Positions 1 to 13,059 of a stretch of 64,000 nucleotides of DNA are shown in pieces. Positions within the stretch are counted from its first letter, which is position 1, and each line of letters opens with the position of its first letter. The stretch comes from Capsicum annuum (taxonomy: Eukaryota; Streptophyta; Magnoliopsida; Solanales; Solanaceae), in assembly GCF_002878395.1 (NCBI RefSeq), contig NC_061115.1, positions 52,306,787 through 52,370,786 on the forward strand, read 5' to 3'. A program made the position numbers and the translations under genes. A model generated the notes under the pieces. It was not told the DNA's origin, searched no databases, and saw nothing but the letters and a program-made list of their open reading frames with translations.

Positions 1-941
1 ACGTACCAGTAATCAACTCAGGCGATGCCTCAAATTCCTGATGGGTAGTGAGAGTGTAAAGGCGATTCTGACTGGTGTCGGAGCTAGATGGTGCACCCTT
101 TGGTGCCGAAGCAGATGAAAAGGCAACAAGAACCTTTTTTGCCCTAGAGGCAACCTTACTAACAGGAAAAGTTTTAGGCATATACTATGTCTGACCACAG
201 TTGAAGTACTTGTCCTTTCCTTCATCATAATAACCCCAATGTAATCGACCATAAAATCTATAGGAAGGATAGGATAGAGCTGATTGGGCTATACTAACCT
301 GAGATTGGGTACCCTGTGCATTAAAAGTATCACCACCATAAAAACACATTTCACACGATGGCTTTAGGTAGGGAGAACCAGCCGACGAGTAAGACCTAGA
401 ATTTTCCCACTTCTTTTTGGACCACTTTCCACCCTTCCTGCCACTCCGTTGTTAGCAACCACCCTACTCAGAAAGTCTAAACTTCTTGCTATGTCTTTTC
501 CCTATCTTCGCTTGCTTCTTATTATCTTCTTCAACCTGCTATATGTACCCAACAAACCTTGAGATGTCCATGTACTTGTTCAAAAGGGCAACCTTACTCT
601 TCAAAATCAAGTCTCGAAACAACCTGAAAGTGAACTTTCTCATTCTAGCCCTCATGATAGAAACCAATTCCTGAGTATACCGAGACAACTGGTGGAACTT
701 CAAGGCATACTCCTTGACTAACATCTTGCCATACTTCAATTTAAAAACTCTTTTGCCTTCTACTCCCTCAACACCTAAGGTATGAAGCGATCTAGAAAAG
801 CACTAGAGAAATCACTCATCAGGGTTGACTCAGCATTGTCACCCCTAGACTGTTCCCATTCATCATACCATGTGTTCCATCAGTATTGTCCTTGGGTAGG
901 ATAGAGGAGTTTCCATGAAATTCAGATCATCTGGGAGTCAT
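1..941 (-). pseudogene. Ty3/gypsy gag, element A (broken, partial)
   Basis: This is a nucleocapsid-type Gag fragment of a Solanaceae gypsy chromovirus, read on the minus strand. The clearest block is 539-739, which translates to EYALKFHQLSRYTQELVS followed by a stretch like the usual 'MRARMRKF..L.RDL..ES' Gag core. Just upstream (about 740-810) a frame reads FLDRF, typical of the segment before it. The far end (1-100) reads like the Gag/protease linker (NRLYTL.THQEFEASPELITG). The likely start is ATG at 941, but it meets a TGA after four codons, and roughly the first hundred residues of a normal Gag core are missing. Several frameshifts and stops break the rest. I see no clean CCHC zinc knuckle. 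It lies 3' of the primer site at 1139-1151, as expected for element A; protease, RT and integrase would lie left of the window. Confidence 0.8.
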
Positions 942-1138
942 GATTTGAAAAGAAAAAAATAAGAATTACGGAAGATTTCTGGACCTGAGACTCTACAGCT
1001 CAAAACTAGAACACAAGAAGAAGAAATATTCCTAAATTCCTTATAGCCTCTCCCTTATGAGTGTGGTGTGCTACACACCCTTAAAAAAGACTCCACTCGA
1101 CATCGCTTTGTCGGACACCCAATTGACTATGAACCAAT

Positions 1139-1151
1139 GGCTCTGATACCA
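1139..1151 (-). other. Primer-binding site, element A (tRNA-iMet type)
   Basis: The minus strand reads TGGTATCAGAGCC, matching the 3' end of plant initiator-Met tRNA as used by many gypsy and copia elements. It lies about 8 bases inside the LTR end and about 200 bases upstream of the gag start, so it fixes orientation and the LTR boundary. Confidence 0.85.
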
Positions 1152-1159
1152 ATCTTACA

Positions 1160-3394
1160 TGAGCCAAACCAAGGCCTAGTCATGTTGGGTATCTCAAGTC
1201 TAACAAGGACTGGAGACCACCTGCAATACCCAACCATTACTCGCCTTCCACCCCCATGTTGGGTGAACTCTGACATATAAAATAATATGATAATGTTAAA
1301 TAAAAGACATGATTGTAAGCTTTAAACCAAGGTCAAAAACCACAACCAATTAACCATCCATTACCGATCCCAATAATAATACCAATACCAATGTTAACTT
1401 TAATACCGACACCGCCCATGCCTATAGTATTCTGACAAAGCCTTTTACCAAAATCAAAGAACATTAGGTCGGGACATGCCCCAAACTATAGCTAAAACCA
1501 AAACCAAATAAGTAAACTGACATAAAAAATTCCATAACATAAAATGGAGTTTTCCGGAGTATGGACGCTCGCCACTTTAATCTGTCTCAAAGCTATCCTC
1601 GAATCTAAGTCACTAAGAAGATGGAATGGTAGTATGGCTGGTTCCTGCATATCGTGAGGATACAATGCTCGACGAAGGTTAGTGGAGTGAACGCTAGCAT
1701 GTACTCAGGGATAAAGATAAGACAATGCCATTATTCAAAACCAATTCAAATAACCATATGCAATCACATGTATACATATATATATATAGTGCCAGGATAA
1801 GAAACAAGGTTTAACGTGTATTTAAATCCATAACCTGGGCTGTGTAGCTTAACCATCATAAAATCCACCCATGGGCTATATGGGTTTAGCTCCCTTTACT
1901 GAAAGTGTCCTAGTGCATGTTAGCCATATGAACTAGGGAAAAACCTTGGATGACTAGTACATCCCCCAAAAATATAAGTGTGACATCATCCATACGGTCA
2001 CCTTGACCAAACCTCACATTGGCCAACAAAACCTTGTAGTGTCCGTCCATCGAACTCATACCTTCACAGCTAGTTATCACAACCCGCCATTATTTCCCAA
2101 TTAAACCTTTTATACATAACCAAACCACCAATTCTAGGAATCAATTGTTAAGGTATTATAAAGTGTATCATCATACCAACTATAGCTTGCAAGCAATGTC
2201 ACAAACCAATATTTAGGGTAATCTTTCATACCCCGCAGACTCCATTATTATATTTATTTAGGTGAATCCCACGTACCCATGAGGTTTCCAATTCAATTCA
2301 ATTTATGACCACAAAAGCCTTTATAAGTCCTTTATTTGTTATTACCATTGTTATGTCGAAGCTTTAGTTAAAAAAACACAATTTTAAATTAGGGACAGTA
2401 TCATTCTCATTGACAATTTCACAAACAAGTTAAGGGCATGCCATTATCAAAACCAAAATCATTAAATTTGGGGCTCAACCATGACCCCTCAGTTAAATCA
2501 CCTTTCCTATGCACCCATATATGCAAAACTATAATTAAACCATGAGAAACATTAATCAACCATGAACATCCCAAAACCTCCAACATGTATTTTAGAACCA
2601 TAAAAATACCATAAAAACCATACATTAAAACATATGCCTTGAGTAAAATGACAATGAGGGAGGAGTAACATGCCTTAGATACCATAAAGTACGAAGAGAA
2701 ATAACCCTTGAAAGCCTTAATTGATTATCTTGATAAAACCCTAGCTTTTACTTGAATTGAGAGTTTGAGAGAGATTTTAGAGTGTTTTATTAGGAATAAT
2801 GTGTTAATGAAGTCCTAAAGGGTGTTTTGAGATGTGGTATCAAAGGGAGTTAAAGGGATAAATATCCAGAATGCTCCCAACTTAAAATTGTAAAAAGGTC
2901 GCAGGTTGTTATGAGTCAACCCGCATGACTCATACCACAACATACGAATCATACCCTTGAGTCGCCACCAAGATAGTAATTGGACACCCATAGACTATCC
3001 ACCATACGATTGCATTATCCCACTCGTTACTAAACCATACGACTCTTATGGTCTAGTTGTATCTAAGACAGAACCCAAAGGGATTGGACTCAACTCTACC
3101 ACTCGTAACCTATCCTCATGTCTCTTAGTGAGCCACTCGTACTCAAAGACAAGTCAAGTCACTAATTTACTAATTTGGTTAAGGTTCATTCTAATAAGTC
3201 ATTACTACCCCTAATGACTCATACCACCAAGTCATTATCGAGATCGAAAAGCCAACCACCACCCACTAGACACCTAATAACTAGGGTCACCTAATTCATA
3301 CCAATACTATACAACTTGTATGATGAGTTGTTACTAATACCGTGAGCTCAAAGCTCAAGACTATTTCAAGGGAAAAAATCCAGGGTGTTTCACA
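1160..3394 (-). repeat. 5' LTR of gypsy element A (about 2.2 kb)
   Basis: On the minus strand the repeat begins TGTGAAACACCCTGG at 3394 and ends near 1160 at ..GGCTCA, just before the primer site. The start is the TG..ACACCC form common in Solanaceae gypsy LTRs. The right edge abuts reverse-transcriptase sequence of element B, so this is an insertion point. The partner LTR and the matching target duplication lie outside the window on the left, so the exact ends rest on sequence form only. Short reading frames inside it are chance. Confidence 0.75.
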
Positions 3395-3960
3395 TAATGA
3401 TCATACCTAATCTAAAAAGATGTCTTCAGAATAGCTGAAGCTGTAATATACTCAAATCTCAAATCAATCATTGATAATGCTAAAGCACTTTGAAGTTGGT
3501 CAAACAAATCATCGATACAAGGAAAGGATACTTATTCTTGACCGTCACCTTATTCAACTACTTATAATCAATACATATATGCATAGACCCATATTTTTTC
3601 TTCACAAACAAGACAGGCGCACTCTAAGGTGATACACTAGGTTAGATAAATACCTTATCCAATAACTCTAGCAACTGATGTTTTAATTATTTCAACTCAG
3701 CGGGGGCCATCCTTTAGGGAGAAATAGGAATAGGCTTGGTGCCCAAATCAAAATCAATAGAAAAGTAAATTTCATGATCTAGAGGCATACCAGGAAAATC
3801 TCAGGAAAGACATCCATGAACTCTCAAACCACACAAATAGAATCTAAAGAAAGAGGTGAAGCAAAACTAGTATCATGAATATGAGCCAAATAAGATAAAC
3901 ATCCCCTCTAAAATAAAAGATAAGCCTAAAGGAAAGATATCACACTCTTGGGTAAAACAC
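3395..3960 (-). pseudogene. Gypsy reverse transcriptase N-terminal part, element B
   Basis: Minus-strand translation gives APVLFVKKKYGSMHICIDY near 3560-3625, then a frame like LNKVTVKNKYPF, and a region corresponding to the DDLFDQLQ..SKIDLR stretch near 3460-3530. These are hallmark motifs at the start of the gypsy RT palm. Upstream, REFMDVFPEI matches the protease-RT linker. Stops and frameshifts are frequent. The coding sequence is cut at 3394/3395 just after the residues corresponding to the RYGHY motif, where element A's LTR starts; the catalytic YxDD part is not in the window. Identity to the family is from pattern recognition. Confidence 0.8.
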
Positions 3961-4335
3961 ACCCTTTTGAGATACCCTTGGAACAATTGGTGAAACAAAA
4001 ATCACGGTTATATTATAGGAATCTAGGATAGTATGATAAAAAGATAGTTAGTCCATACATAAGATGACATCAAAATCTTTAATATCCAATACAATTAGAT
4101 CTACCTATGTCTCACACCCAACAAAATTCATAGCACAAGATCAGCACACCCGATTAACCACTAAAGAGTCTCCTACTGGGGTAGATACACGAATAGGTAC
4201 ATCAAGAGGCTCATAAAGTGATTCAAAAACTAAAGCAAATTATGCAAACACATAGGAGAAAGTCAATTCTAGATCAAATAATGCATATGCAGGTCTGAAA
4301 TAAATGGGGATGATACTTGTGATGAACGCATCGGA
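3961..4335 (-). pseudogene. Gypsy aspartic protease, element B (dead)
   Basis: The minus strand carries a protease-like stretch: FDLELTFSYV around 4255-4290, then PIRVSTPVGDSLVV around 4180-4215, NFVG and DLIVLDIKDFDVIL around 4060-4130. This follows the order of Solanaceae chromovirus proteases, whose active-site block is FDPGSTFSYV. Here the D-P/S/T-G triad is lost (D-L-E-L), so the copy would be inactive even without its stops. It sits in the expected order between gag (right) and RT (left). Confidence 0.75.
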
Positions 4336-5849
4336 GGCCTATGCCTCTAGTCTGGCCGGTATAGCATAGCACTATCTACGACCACCAACTAGCTAAATAT
4401 CCTCGTGATTACCACCACGGGCTCTACTACCTATGCCTTATGCACCTTGGTAGAACCCCTACCTCTCACAGCTAAAATCGGAGTAGCCCTAAAAATACAA
4501 TGAGAACAGTCTTTGGAAAAAATGGCTAGTCCCATCACACACATAGCAACCTCATGCCCTAACTCAGTAGGAAGAGGTACAACTAGATCGAAATAGCCAT
4601 CTAAAGCTCCTGAAATAGAAGACCCACTACCTAAAGTCTGCAAGGCTGCCTACATGAGTCTACCATGATAACTATAAAAATCTCTAAAATACCTACCTTA
4701 AGAAGTATGACCTTTAAACTTTCCAAGACGACTAACCTTCTACGCACCTTCTTGAGATGCTCGAAGAATACCCTTAGTCATTATAGCATGATCCATAATA
4801 CTCTGAAATGATACTTCACACACTACCATATGAGATGTAGCTAGGTGTGAAAAACATCCAACCCCTTTATGAAATTTTTAATGTTCTCAAATTCGGTGGC
4901 AATGTTGGCTTAAGAATATCTAGAAAAGGCATGACAACATACCTCATACTCTACAAAAGTCAGGGAGCCCTACTCCAGGCAATCAAACTCATCTCTCATT
5001 CGATCCCTCAAACTGTAAGGCATGAACCTCTTCAAAAAGGCCTCAACAAACTGCTCCCAAGTTATCACTGGAGAATCAAGAGGTCCGCAACCAACAAATG
5101 CCCTCCACCAATCGCTAGTAATATTACTCAACTGATAAATGGTATACACAACACCATGCAACTCAAGTAAACCCAGGTTATGCATATTCTCATGATAGTC
5201 AATCATTAACTCATAGGTACCCTCACCAACAACACTATTGAACTTAGAAGGACCCAAGCGAGTGAACCTCTCAAACCTCTTTTGATCCTCAGAAGACATA
5301 AATGCACTCACAATGAGAGAAGGAATGGTGAATATAGAAATATAAGATCCTACATGAGGAGTCAATATAGATAAACGTTGAACTCTTGAAATCAAAATAC
5401 CATACTCAGATGCAAGTGTTGAAGGAGGAATAACACTTTAAGTCTTTAGAGTACCAAAAGTAGAAGTAGGTACCACTAGAGTATCCATACTCGGGACTAG
5501 AGGAACACCATAAGCAGACTCCCGCATAGACAGAGGTATAATACTTGGAATTGGAGGAACCCCAGGAGCATCCAAAGGAGAACCATCCAAATGCGTCAAC
5601 AAGTAAACCAATAATCCTTCCAAGACTGGGGTAGAAGAACTTAGTGGGACTATAGTAGGTCCTACATCTCTAATATGTTCAACCCAAGGCTCAGGGGAGA
5701 GTTCCTTAGAACCACTCCTAGATGAGGTAGATCATTATACAGCACGGTACCTCGAGCTCTTCTATGACTTGCAACTCACCTTATGGACTGGGCTCTCTCC
5801 CCAAATGAAGGCTCACCATTTCTAACCCCAGAGATCTAGTTATCACTAT
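4336..5849 (-). pseudogene. Ty3/gypsy gag, element B (nearly complete, broken)
   Basis: The open core at 4970-5395 (minus, 141 codons) reads ERFTRLGPSKFNSVVGEG, then LGLLELHGVVYTIYQL, WWRAFVGCGP, WEQFVEAFLKRFMPYSLR and DRMRDEF. This is the retrotransposon Gag fold common in Solanaceae chromoviruses. 5438-5623 is a proline/serine-rich N-terminal part. 4431-4643 is the basic C-terminal part with a decayed zinc-knuckle-like C..G....KDC. The family start (ATGGTG..ACTAGATCT) corresponds to 5849, but the ATG has become ATA. Several frameshifts lie between the parts. The primer-site remnant and LTR lie to the right. Confidence 0.85.
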
Positions 5850-6045
5850 CTGTATAAAAAAAAGAGTGAAATATGAATTAGACCAAAAGATATGAAGGAA
5901 AACCGTATGATAAGGAACAAAATAAGGGAAATTTCCTAGAGACTTCCTGTAGCATCTTAAAGATTAATATTGACATCTGCGTACCAATATGCAAGACTCT
6001 ATTTGACATCTTATTCTTGCACTGTTAAGACCAATGTACCTGGAT

Positions 6046-6056
6046 GCTCTAATACA
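6046..6056 (-). other. Degraded primer-binding site, element B
   Basis: The minus strand reads TGTATTAGAGC followed by ATCC, a decayed form of TGGTATCAGAGC, four bases after the LTR end. The changes are mostly G/C to A/T. It links the LTR at 6061-8997 to the gag at 4336-5849. Confidence 0.6.
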
Positions 6057-6060
6057 TATA

Positions 6061-8997
6061 TGACCTGACCCAAAAACAAAGGTTCATGATGGTACTTGTC
6101 GCGACAAGCCTTTACAAGTAAGCCAATCACCCAAACAAATATAAAATAAAACATAATACCAAAAATCAAGGTTGTAAGACTCCTAGACAAGAGTCAAACC
6201 AGACAGATATATAGTAATAATGGGATTCATAGTCAATTATACCAATCCAAATCCCAAAATCTGGTGTCATAGTGTAAGAACATAACTAGTACAACTCGAT
6301 ATCAAAGTACATAAGATATGCAAATAGGAATAACTCTGTCTCTAAATACAAATAAAGACATAATCTAAATAATGAAAGGCAATAGTCAACTTTTGAGGCA
6401 TGAAAATCAACCACTACCTCAAAAATTTCTAAATACCGTTCGTATCAACCAATGTGAGATACATTCGAACCTAGATCTACACTAAAAGGGTGAAGTAGGG
6501 TTGAGTACAATCCACATTACTCAGAAGGTATCATACACCGATTGAGAAAAGTAGAAAATATAGCATACAAAATAAACACTAAGGGCACATCACCTGTAAC
6601 CAGAAAATATCCTGAATGATGGCCCACACCATTTCTAATATAAGTTCTATAATATTCATATACATCATAGCAATTACGAGAAATAAAAAAACATATAAAG
6701 ATATCACACATACAAGTACAAAGAAAGAAATACACATAGATGGATATATATCAAGAGAGATAAAATAACAAAATAAGTAAAATTCAATAGGGATAATGAT
6801 AATAATGTGATACATGAGGTAGTAGCACACCCTCCGTATACATCTATGGAGCTAAAGCTTCCCGTGTATGACCCATGAAGGGTTCATCAACCCATATATA
6901 ATCAATATACAATACCAATATCCACATCTTCTCATCGGCATATCCATCGGTAGAGGGTTGAAAAAGATGTCACATTTTCTATCAATAAAAGCCAGTATTT
7001 CTAGTATTTCCATGGTGGACAAAATGTTTCATGAATGAATTATGATATGAGGATGAAATATTCACAATGAACTAGAATGAGAATTACATATCAAATAAAT
7101 ATGCCAACTAAGTGAGCCAAAATCCACTCATTAATCCAACCATCCATGAATTCCACATAATTTATATGATAATAGAATGAAAAACATTAAAAGGTCAAAA
7201 TTGATATCAATTTAGGCTTTTCATCAAGCAAGACTACAACAAATTCCCATGTACACAAGGCCAAAAATATCATGTAGTACCCCACATGGTCACACAACAA
7301 ATAATGTTCCAAAACATCCAAATAACATCAATATATAGGCTCCCACACAGGCACCATACAATAATATTGCCATTTTCAGGACTATTTCCCATACCCTTAA
7401 CATGATTTTATACCAATATTAACTACCCAGCCCAGTATGAAGAAAGTTAAGCCATAACCTACCTCAAATGCCAAAAATTGACTCAAAAATCTTTTAATCA
7501 AAATCTTTTCACTCACGAATAGACCTGGAACCAACTAAAACATAAATATACAAAATCTGCATATCTAAAGAAAGCGAACAATACCCATATTGCCTACTTT
7601 TGTGTCGAAGTCAAAATAGACCCCTAAATGGGTTTTTGAAAAATAAGGGTGAAATCATAATTTTATTTTGAAACATGTTCCCCATACTTACAGGAGTCTA
7701 CAGCTAATAAAACAAGTAAAAATAAGCTAAAAATGAATTTCCAATTGAACAAAAACCATGCATAAGCTTTACAGGCAAAAATCATTGATTCGTTTTAAAA
7801 TCAAAAATTGAAGTTTTTTGAAAGATGAAATCGAAAGAAAAGTGATAATTATAAGATTAGAAACTCATCCAAGTGAAAAGCAAATTGAAATTGGGATTTA
7901 AATTGGAGAATAACAATTCTTAGGCCTTACAAACCAAAATCCCCAATTTCTACCATTTTAATTCGTGTTTAAATAAGAACTACATGATAAATTTTTTAGA
8001 AAATAGTTGAAATTGTTGTTATGGAGCTTACCCGAGCTTAAAGGTGGAAAAAATTGCTCAAAATAATAAAAACCTAAGCTCCAAGTCTAAAAAATGGTGA
8101 AATATCAAAACCTGGGCATATAAAGGACCCAAACATCCCATATACGATCATCAGGTCGCTACAGTACTTGGACTGAGGGCAGGTAACGCATGTACAAAAC
8201 TGTTATCACATACGTGAGTCCCGTGATTGTAACTAAGATGTCATGTATGCGACGCTTGTATCTGGGCAGCTAAGTCATGTAAGTAACTGAATCATCGTAT
8301 TTTCGGGTGCACTAGCACCAAGCAAAAACTTAGAGAATTCTAAGTCTCTGTGGACTTCCTAAGATTTATTCAGAATACCGTGAGCATAAATGAACTAGAT
8401 ACCCTAATAAATTTGACAATTCAAACTTAATGGTGATATTACATTTTCAAAAAATATTATTTTCACAAAGTTGATCCCCAAAATTTAATTTTACAACTTT
8501 GCAAATCGAGGGTCAAAATGAGATATAATAGTCATAAAATCACACCAACCTTAATATCACCCTAAAATCAATGTTCCAGATTTGTTGGCCCAATCTTTTT
8601 TGCCATCCTATATGGTTGTTTTCAGCACTGCAAAAAACACAAATCAATGATATACTTACCAGGGTCTAGGAGGGAAGCACAAAATGAAAACAAACATAGA
8701 AACTTCAATCAAGTTTAGTTTTAATGCTATAGAGTAATATTTTATAGAATGTTGAAGAAGGCTATCAACCTAAGAACTGCACAGATTAATAAATATTGAC
8801 CAAAGTCAACTCTAAGGATTCTTAAACCACCAAAAACCATAATTTCACATAAATCACACCAAAATGCATTAGGAATCATGTCAAGTATTCTCACACCTCA
8901 AAAATATCACAATGCAGCCAAGGGAGGGGGGTATAAATTAATCAAATCAGACAAAAATTAATATTTCACATAAATCATCAAAAACAAGGTCGTTACA
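6061..8997 (-). repeat. 5' LTR of gypsy element B (about 2.9 kb)
   Basis: On the minus strand it starts TGTAACGACC at 8997 and ends ..TTTTGGGTCAGGTCA at 6061, next to the degraded primer site. Long parts match the solo LTR at 9345-11949 in the same orientation and the plus-strand LTR at 15200-18971. A good anchor is the AGGTTATGGCTTAAC..TTCTTC block, present near 7450 (minus) and 16225 (plus). Small frames inside are not genes. Confidence 0.75.
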
Positions 8998-9258
8998 GAT
9001 AAACCCTATAACCTGAGTTCTATAACTCTATTCTTGGTGCCAAAAGTTAATATGACTTTCTTTATTCATTGGCTATCTAAATTTCATATCTAATCCCATC
9101 ACTACAACCCATATTAATACCAAATTTCATTCTATTATAACACCCTACAAAATAAGCCAATCCAAAACTAGCCCTGAATTTCTCAAAATTTCTCTAAGGA
9201 AAGTCTATGTGAAATTTTCATTTCCTATTTCAGTGTAATGATATTTTGGGTCGTTACA
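8998..9258 (-). repeat. Start of an older gypsy LTR, cut by element B
   Basis: On the minus strand from 9258 it reads TGTAACGACCCAAAATATCA and continues with wording typical of Solanaceae gypsy LTR starts (CTTAGAGAAATTTTGAG, then TTTTGGATTGGCTTA). It stops at 8997/8998 exactly where element B's LTR begins, so B appears inserted into it. The remainder should lie left of the window. Confidence 0.6.
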
Positions 9259-9344
9259 TAAATAAATCAAATTATTCAAAGAATTTATCAACAAAAATAA
9301 AAATAATCAAATTATATTACCAAGATACATGTTATCATTAATTC

Positions 9345-11949
9345 TGTCATGACCCAAAAATCAAGGGTTATTATGGCACTTGCCATGGAAAGCCTGCACA
9401 AGCAAACCTATCATCCAAACTGATATGAAATAAGAAAAAAATACCAAAACCTCAAGGTTAGATTCCTAGGGCAGAGTCAAACGACACATGTATAATGAAA
9501 GCAAAAATGCATAGCCAAAGATACCATACAAATTTCAAAACCTGGTGTCACAGTGAAAGAACCACTAAATACATCTCCAATGTCAAATATACAATTAAAG
9601 TCTAAAAAGGAAAATAATGTGTCTCGGAATACCAAACAAGACATGAAATAGATAGGAAGAGGTATTAAAATAACTCTAGAAGCATAGATCATCTACTACC
9701 TTGAGTACACTCCAGATACAGCTCGAATCAACTACCGTGTAGTGCACTCGTACCAGAATATACACCAAGAGTTTGTAGTAGGGGTAGGTAAGGTTCACTT
9801 GTACTTGGTAGGTATCATAGGAAGACTAAGAAAATTAGTAAATAAAGTATATAAAATACACACTATGAGCACGCCACCTGCAATCAAAAAATATCTCAAA
9901 TGGTAGCCCACACTATCTCCACTAACAATTCTACAATATACATATATACCATACACAAATACGAGAAAGAAGCACAAGTATACAAGTATACCAAATACAA
10001 GTATCAGAAAGAAGTACAAATAAATAGATATCATATCAAGGGAAATAATGCAACACCGAATGAGCACAATGTATATGAAATGCAATGAAGATAATGATAA
10101 TGATGATGATAATATAAAGATGATATGATGCTCAAGGGTGTTGCACAACCTCCATATACACCTACTGAGATGTGATTCCAAGTAGGACACATGGGGGTTC
10201 GCAACCCATATATAATCCAATATCCAATATCAATATCCATAATTCTTCTTCGGTACATTCATCGATAGAGGACTTTTAAAAATGTCATATTTTCTGTTAG
10301 AAAAAACTAGTATTACCAATATTTCAATGATGGTACCAATATTTCTTGAATGTATATGATATGAGCATGTAATGCTCACAAACCAAATGATAATTTTCAA
10401 AACCAACTAATATACCACCCATATGAGCCAAACATACACAATAATCCAACCATCTATGAATCGAATGTAATCCATATGCTAATAGAGTAAAATACAAAAT
10501 GATATGCCATTAATACCACAAAATTTCCAATTTAGGATTTTCATCAGAAGATATAATCAAATATACATACACAAGGCCAACAATATCGTATAAGACTGCA
10601 CATGGTCACACAAAGCAAGTAATAGCTTAAAACCACCAATTCACAATAATATAGGCCCCCACATGGGCATAATATAATAATATAGTCATTTCCAGGATTG
10701 GTTCTCACATTCTTAACATAATTTTATATTCATATTAACTACTTATCCAAGTCTGAAGAAAGATAAGCCATAACCTGCCTCAAATATCATAAATCAGTAT
10801 AAATATGCCTTCAACATCGAGCTTTAACCTCACGAATGAACCCAAAACTAACTACAATACACAAATGTAGAATTTATCCATCAAAAAAAAATGAAAAATG
10901 CCTATATTACCAATTTTAGGTCGGGTAAAACCAAAATTTTAGTCCAAAATTTTGCTTCCCGTGATTAAAGGAACTTATAGCAGAAAACCCAAGTGAAAAT
11001 GAGTTTGAATTGGAGTTTCAATCGAGAAAATATCAATGTAGGCCTTTCGTGCCAAAATCCCTAAATTACACATTCAAATTCAAGTTTTATCGAAATTTAG
11101 AAGATAATAATCGAATAAATATAGTAGAAATAGGAGTTTTGGAGTTTAACCAAGATAAAATTGGGAGAAATTTCCTAAGAACTCAAAACCCCAAGCTTTG
11201 GGTATCGAAAATAGTGAAAAATTACAAAAATGAGGGATTTGATCCACCCAGGTATCGCTTAAGTGATCGATGGGTTGCTTAACCGATCAGGTATAGCTGA
11301 AGCAATGCTCGCCTTGTAGCGTAAGAGACTAGGTTGTCGCTTAAGTGAGACTAGTGTCACTTAAGCAGAAATTTAACTGTCAAGCCAAGCCACTTAAGTG
11401 ATCAAAGTATGACTTAAGCAGTGCACCAAATGAGTAGTGCAGTAGTTGGAGACTTGGAGAATTCCAAGACTCCACAGACCCCTTGAGATTAATTCAGAAT
11501 CTCATGAATGAAAATAAACTATGTTACTACACTAAATTTTATGCTCTGGACTCAATGGTGATATCAGATTCTTGAAAAAATATTATTTTCACAAAGTTGA
11601 CCCCCGAAATCAAATTTCACAACTTTTTGAACTAAGGGTCGAAATAAGACATAAAAGACGTAAAATTACACCAACTATATTAGCAACCTAAAATTGATGT
11701 TCCAGATCTATTTTCATAGTTCATTTTATCATTTGATGTATAGATCAATAAGTATTGATTGAAGTCAACTATAAAATTTTTATAACCCCCAAAAATCACA
11801 ATCTCGCAAAAATCATACCAAAATATACTAGGAACTATGCCAATCATCCCATGCCCTAGAAATACCATAAAAAACCATGTGGAGGGTAGAATGGTCATAT
11901 CACATAGAAATAACAATTTACAAAAATTACCAAAAATCATGTCATTACA
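9345..11949 (-). repeat. Solo LTR, gypsy, related to the element B LTR
   Basis: It begins TGTCATGACCC on the plus strand at 9345 and ends ..GTCATTACA at 11949, so the minus strand runs TGTAATGAC..GGGTCATGACA. It shares many blocks with 6061-8997 but has no adjacent primer site or coding sequence. The flanks AATTC (9340-9344) and AATCC (11950-11954) match at 4 of 5 positions, as expected for an aged target duplication. It is best read as a solo LTR left by LTR-LTR recombination. 9259-9344 is AT-rich flank with nothing recognisable. Confidence 0.65.
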
Positions 11950-11954
11950 AATCC

Positions 11955-12799
11955 CTTGATTTCCACTTATATTATGAGATTTTGTTACCAAAAATATCTT
12001 CTGTTACTGAAATTAGTTGTGCATGTATCTAAGATACATGGACCTGTATGAAAAAATGATGTATCTAGTCTTTTTAGTGTAGCAGAAAGTGTAATTTCAA
12101 AATTAGTATTTGAGGGAGTAATTAACTCTTATACTAGTGGGGTTTTTGCTATTTAGTTTTTATTGAACTATATAGATCATCAAATATGGAGTAACAACAC
12201 AAAGTTAACGTAATGTATGAGTTGTTAAGTGATGTTATTGTATAATTTGTTATATTGGTCATGATTTACAAGAAGAAGAATTAAAAAAATTAATTTCAAT
12301 TAATTGATGGTTAAAAGTACATAACCAAATATACAAGAAAAAAATAAAAATATTTGAGTGACTAAAAGTTCAAATTTTCCCCCTTTTCTTTTAATGTTCC
12401 TACTAGATTTATAGATAACCTTTAAAATGAAAAGATTTTGCAATTGTGAAAGTCGTAGAGATTGAACTATATCCCTTGTTTAGCCCCTAAAGTAAAAGAG
12501 AAGTCTAAATCAAAATGTCTGCAAGCATTGAAAATAATAGCAGCCCTAGAAATTCTCATAAGAATATTAAAGAAAATGAAGGACTATCATACTTAAAATT
12601 TAAATGCTAAGATAATCGAAATAAAAAGTTGGAGTACTAATGGTCATATCATATCATCTTATGCCCTTAGAAATTAAAACAACCACTTCTTACAATTACT
12701 AGAATCAACTCAACCAATTAACCAATTGATTAATTGCATGTACTGGTTGAAGAAATTATAGAATTTGATGGCCAGACATATTTTTGTTATAATAAACTA
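11955..12799. other. AT-rich intergenic DNA, no gene seen
   Basis: I see no coding signal, RNA gene or recognisable repeat boundary. There is a short palindrome (ATGTATCTAAGATACAT) near 12022. It may be flanking DNA into which the solo LTR and the copia element were inserted. Confidence 0.5.
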
Positions 12800-13059
12800 A
12801 TTATGTATAGATAGTCACTAGTAATTTAGTAATTCCATTACTTAGTTATTAACCACCTTTAGTTTTAAAAGTTAGTGGTGATTGTTTAGTTAGTAAAAAT
12901 AATCTATGAGTTTCCCTAAGCTCTGTATAAAGAGTCAATTGTACACTTTATAATTCAATTAATTGAACAATTATTTTATTGTTCCTCTTTGAAAACATCT
13001 TTTTCGCTATTCTCATAAAATAATCAATACATATCATCAATGGTGATATGATAACTTCA
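12800..13059 (+). repeat. Copia LTR (left edge approximate)
   Basis: The sequence has the form of a short copia LTR: AT-rich U3, CTCTGTATAAAGAG near 12920 (TATA-like), a TTGTTCCTCTTTGAAAAC stretch, and an end ..ATAACTTCA at 13059 followed at once by a primer-site-like sequence. The downstream reading frames are copia gag. No second LTR copy is visible, so the left edge is a guess. Confidence 0.5.

Noticed and set aside
9795..10258. Hydrophobic minus-strand frames (141 and 75 codons)
   Set aside because: Low-complexity Leu/Ile/Tyr-rich frames in AT-rich solo LTR sequence, not shared as frames with the sister LTR.
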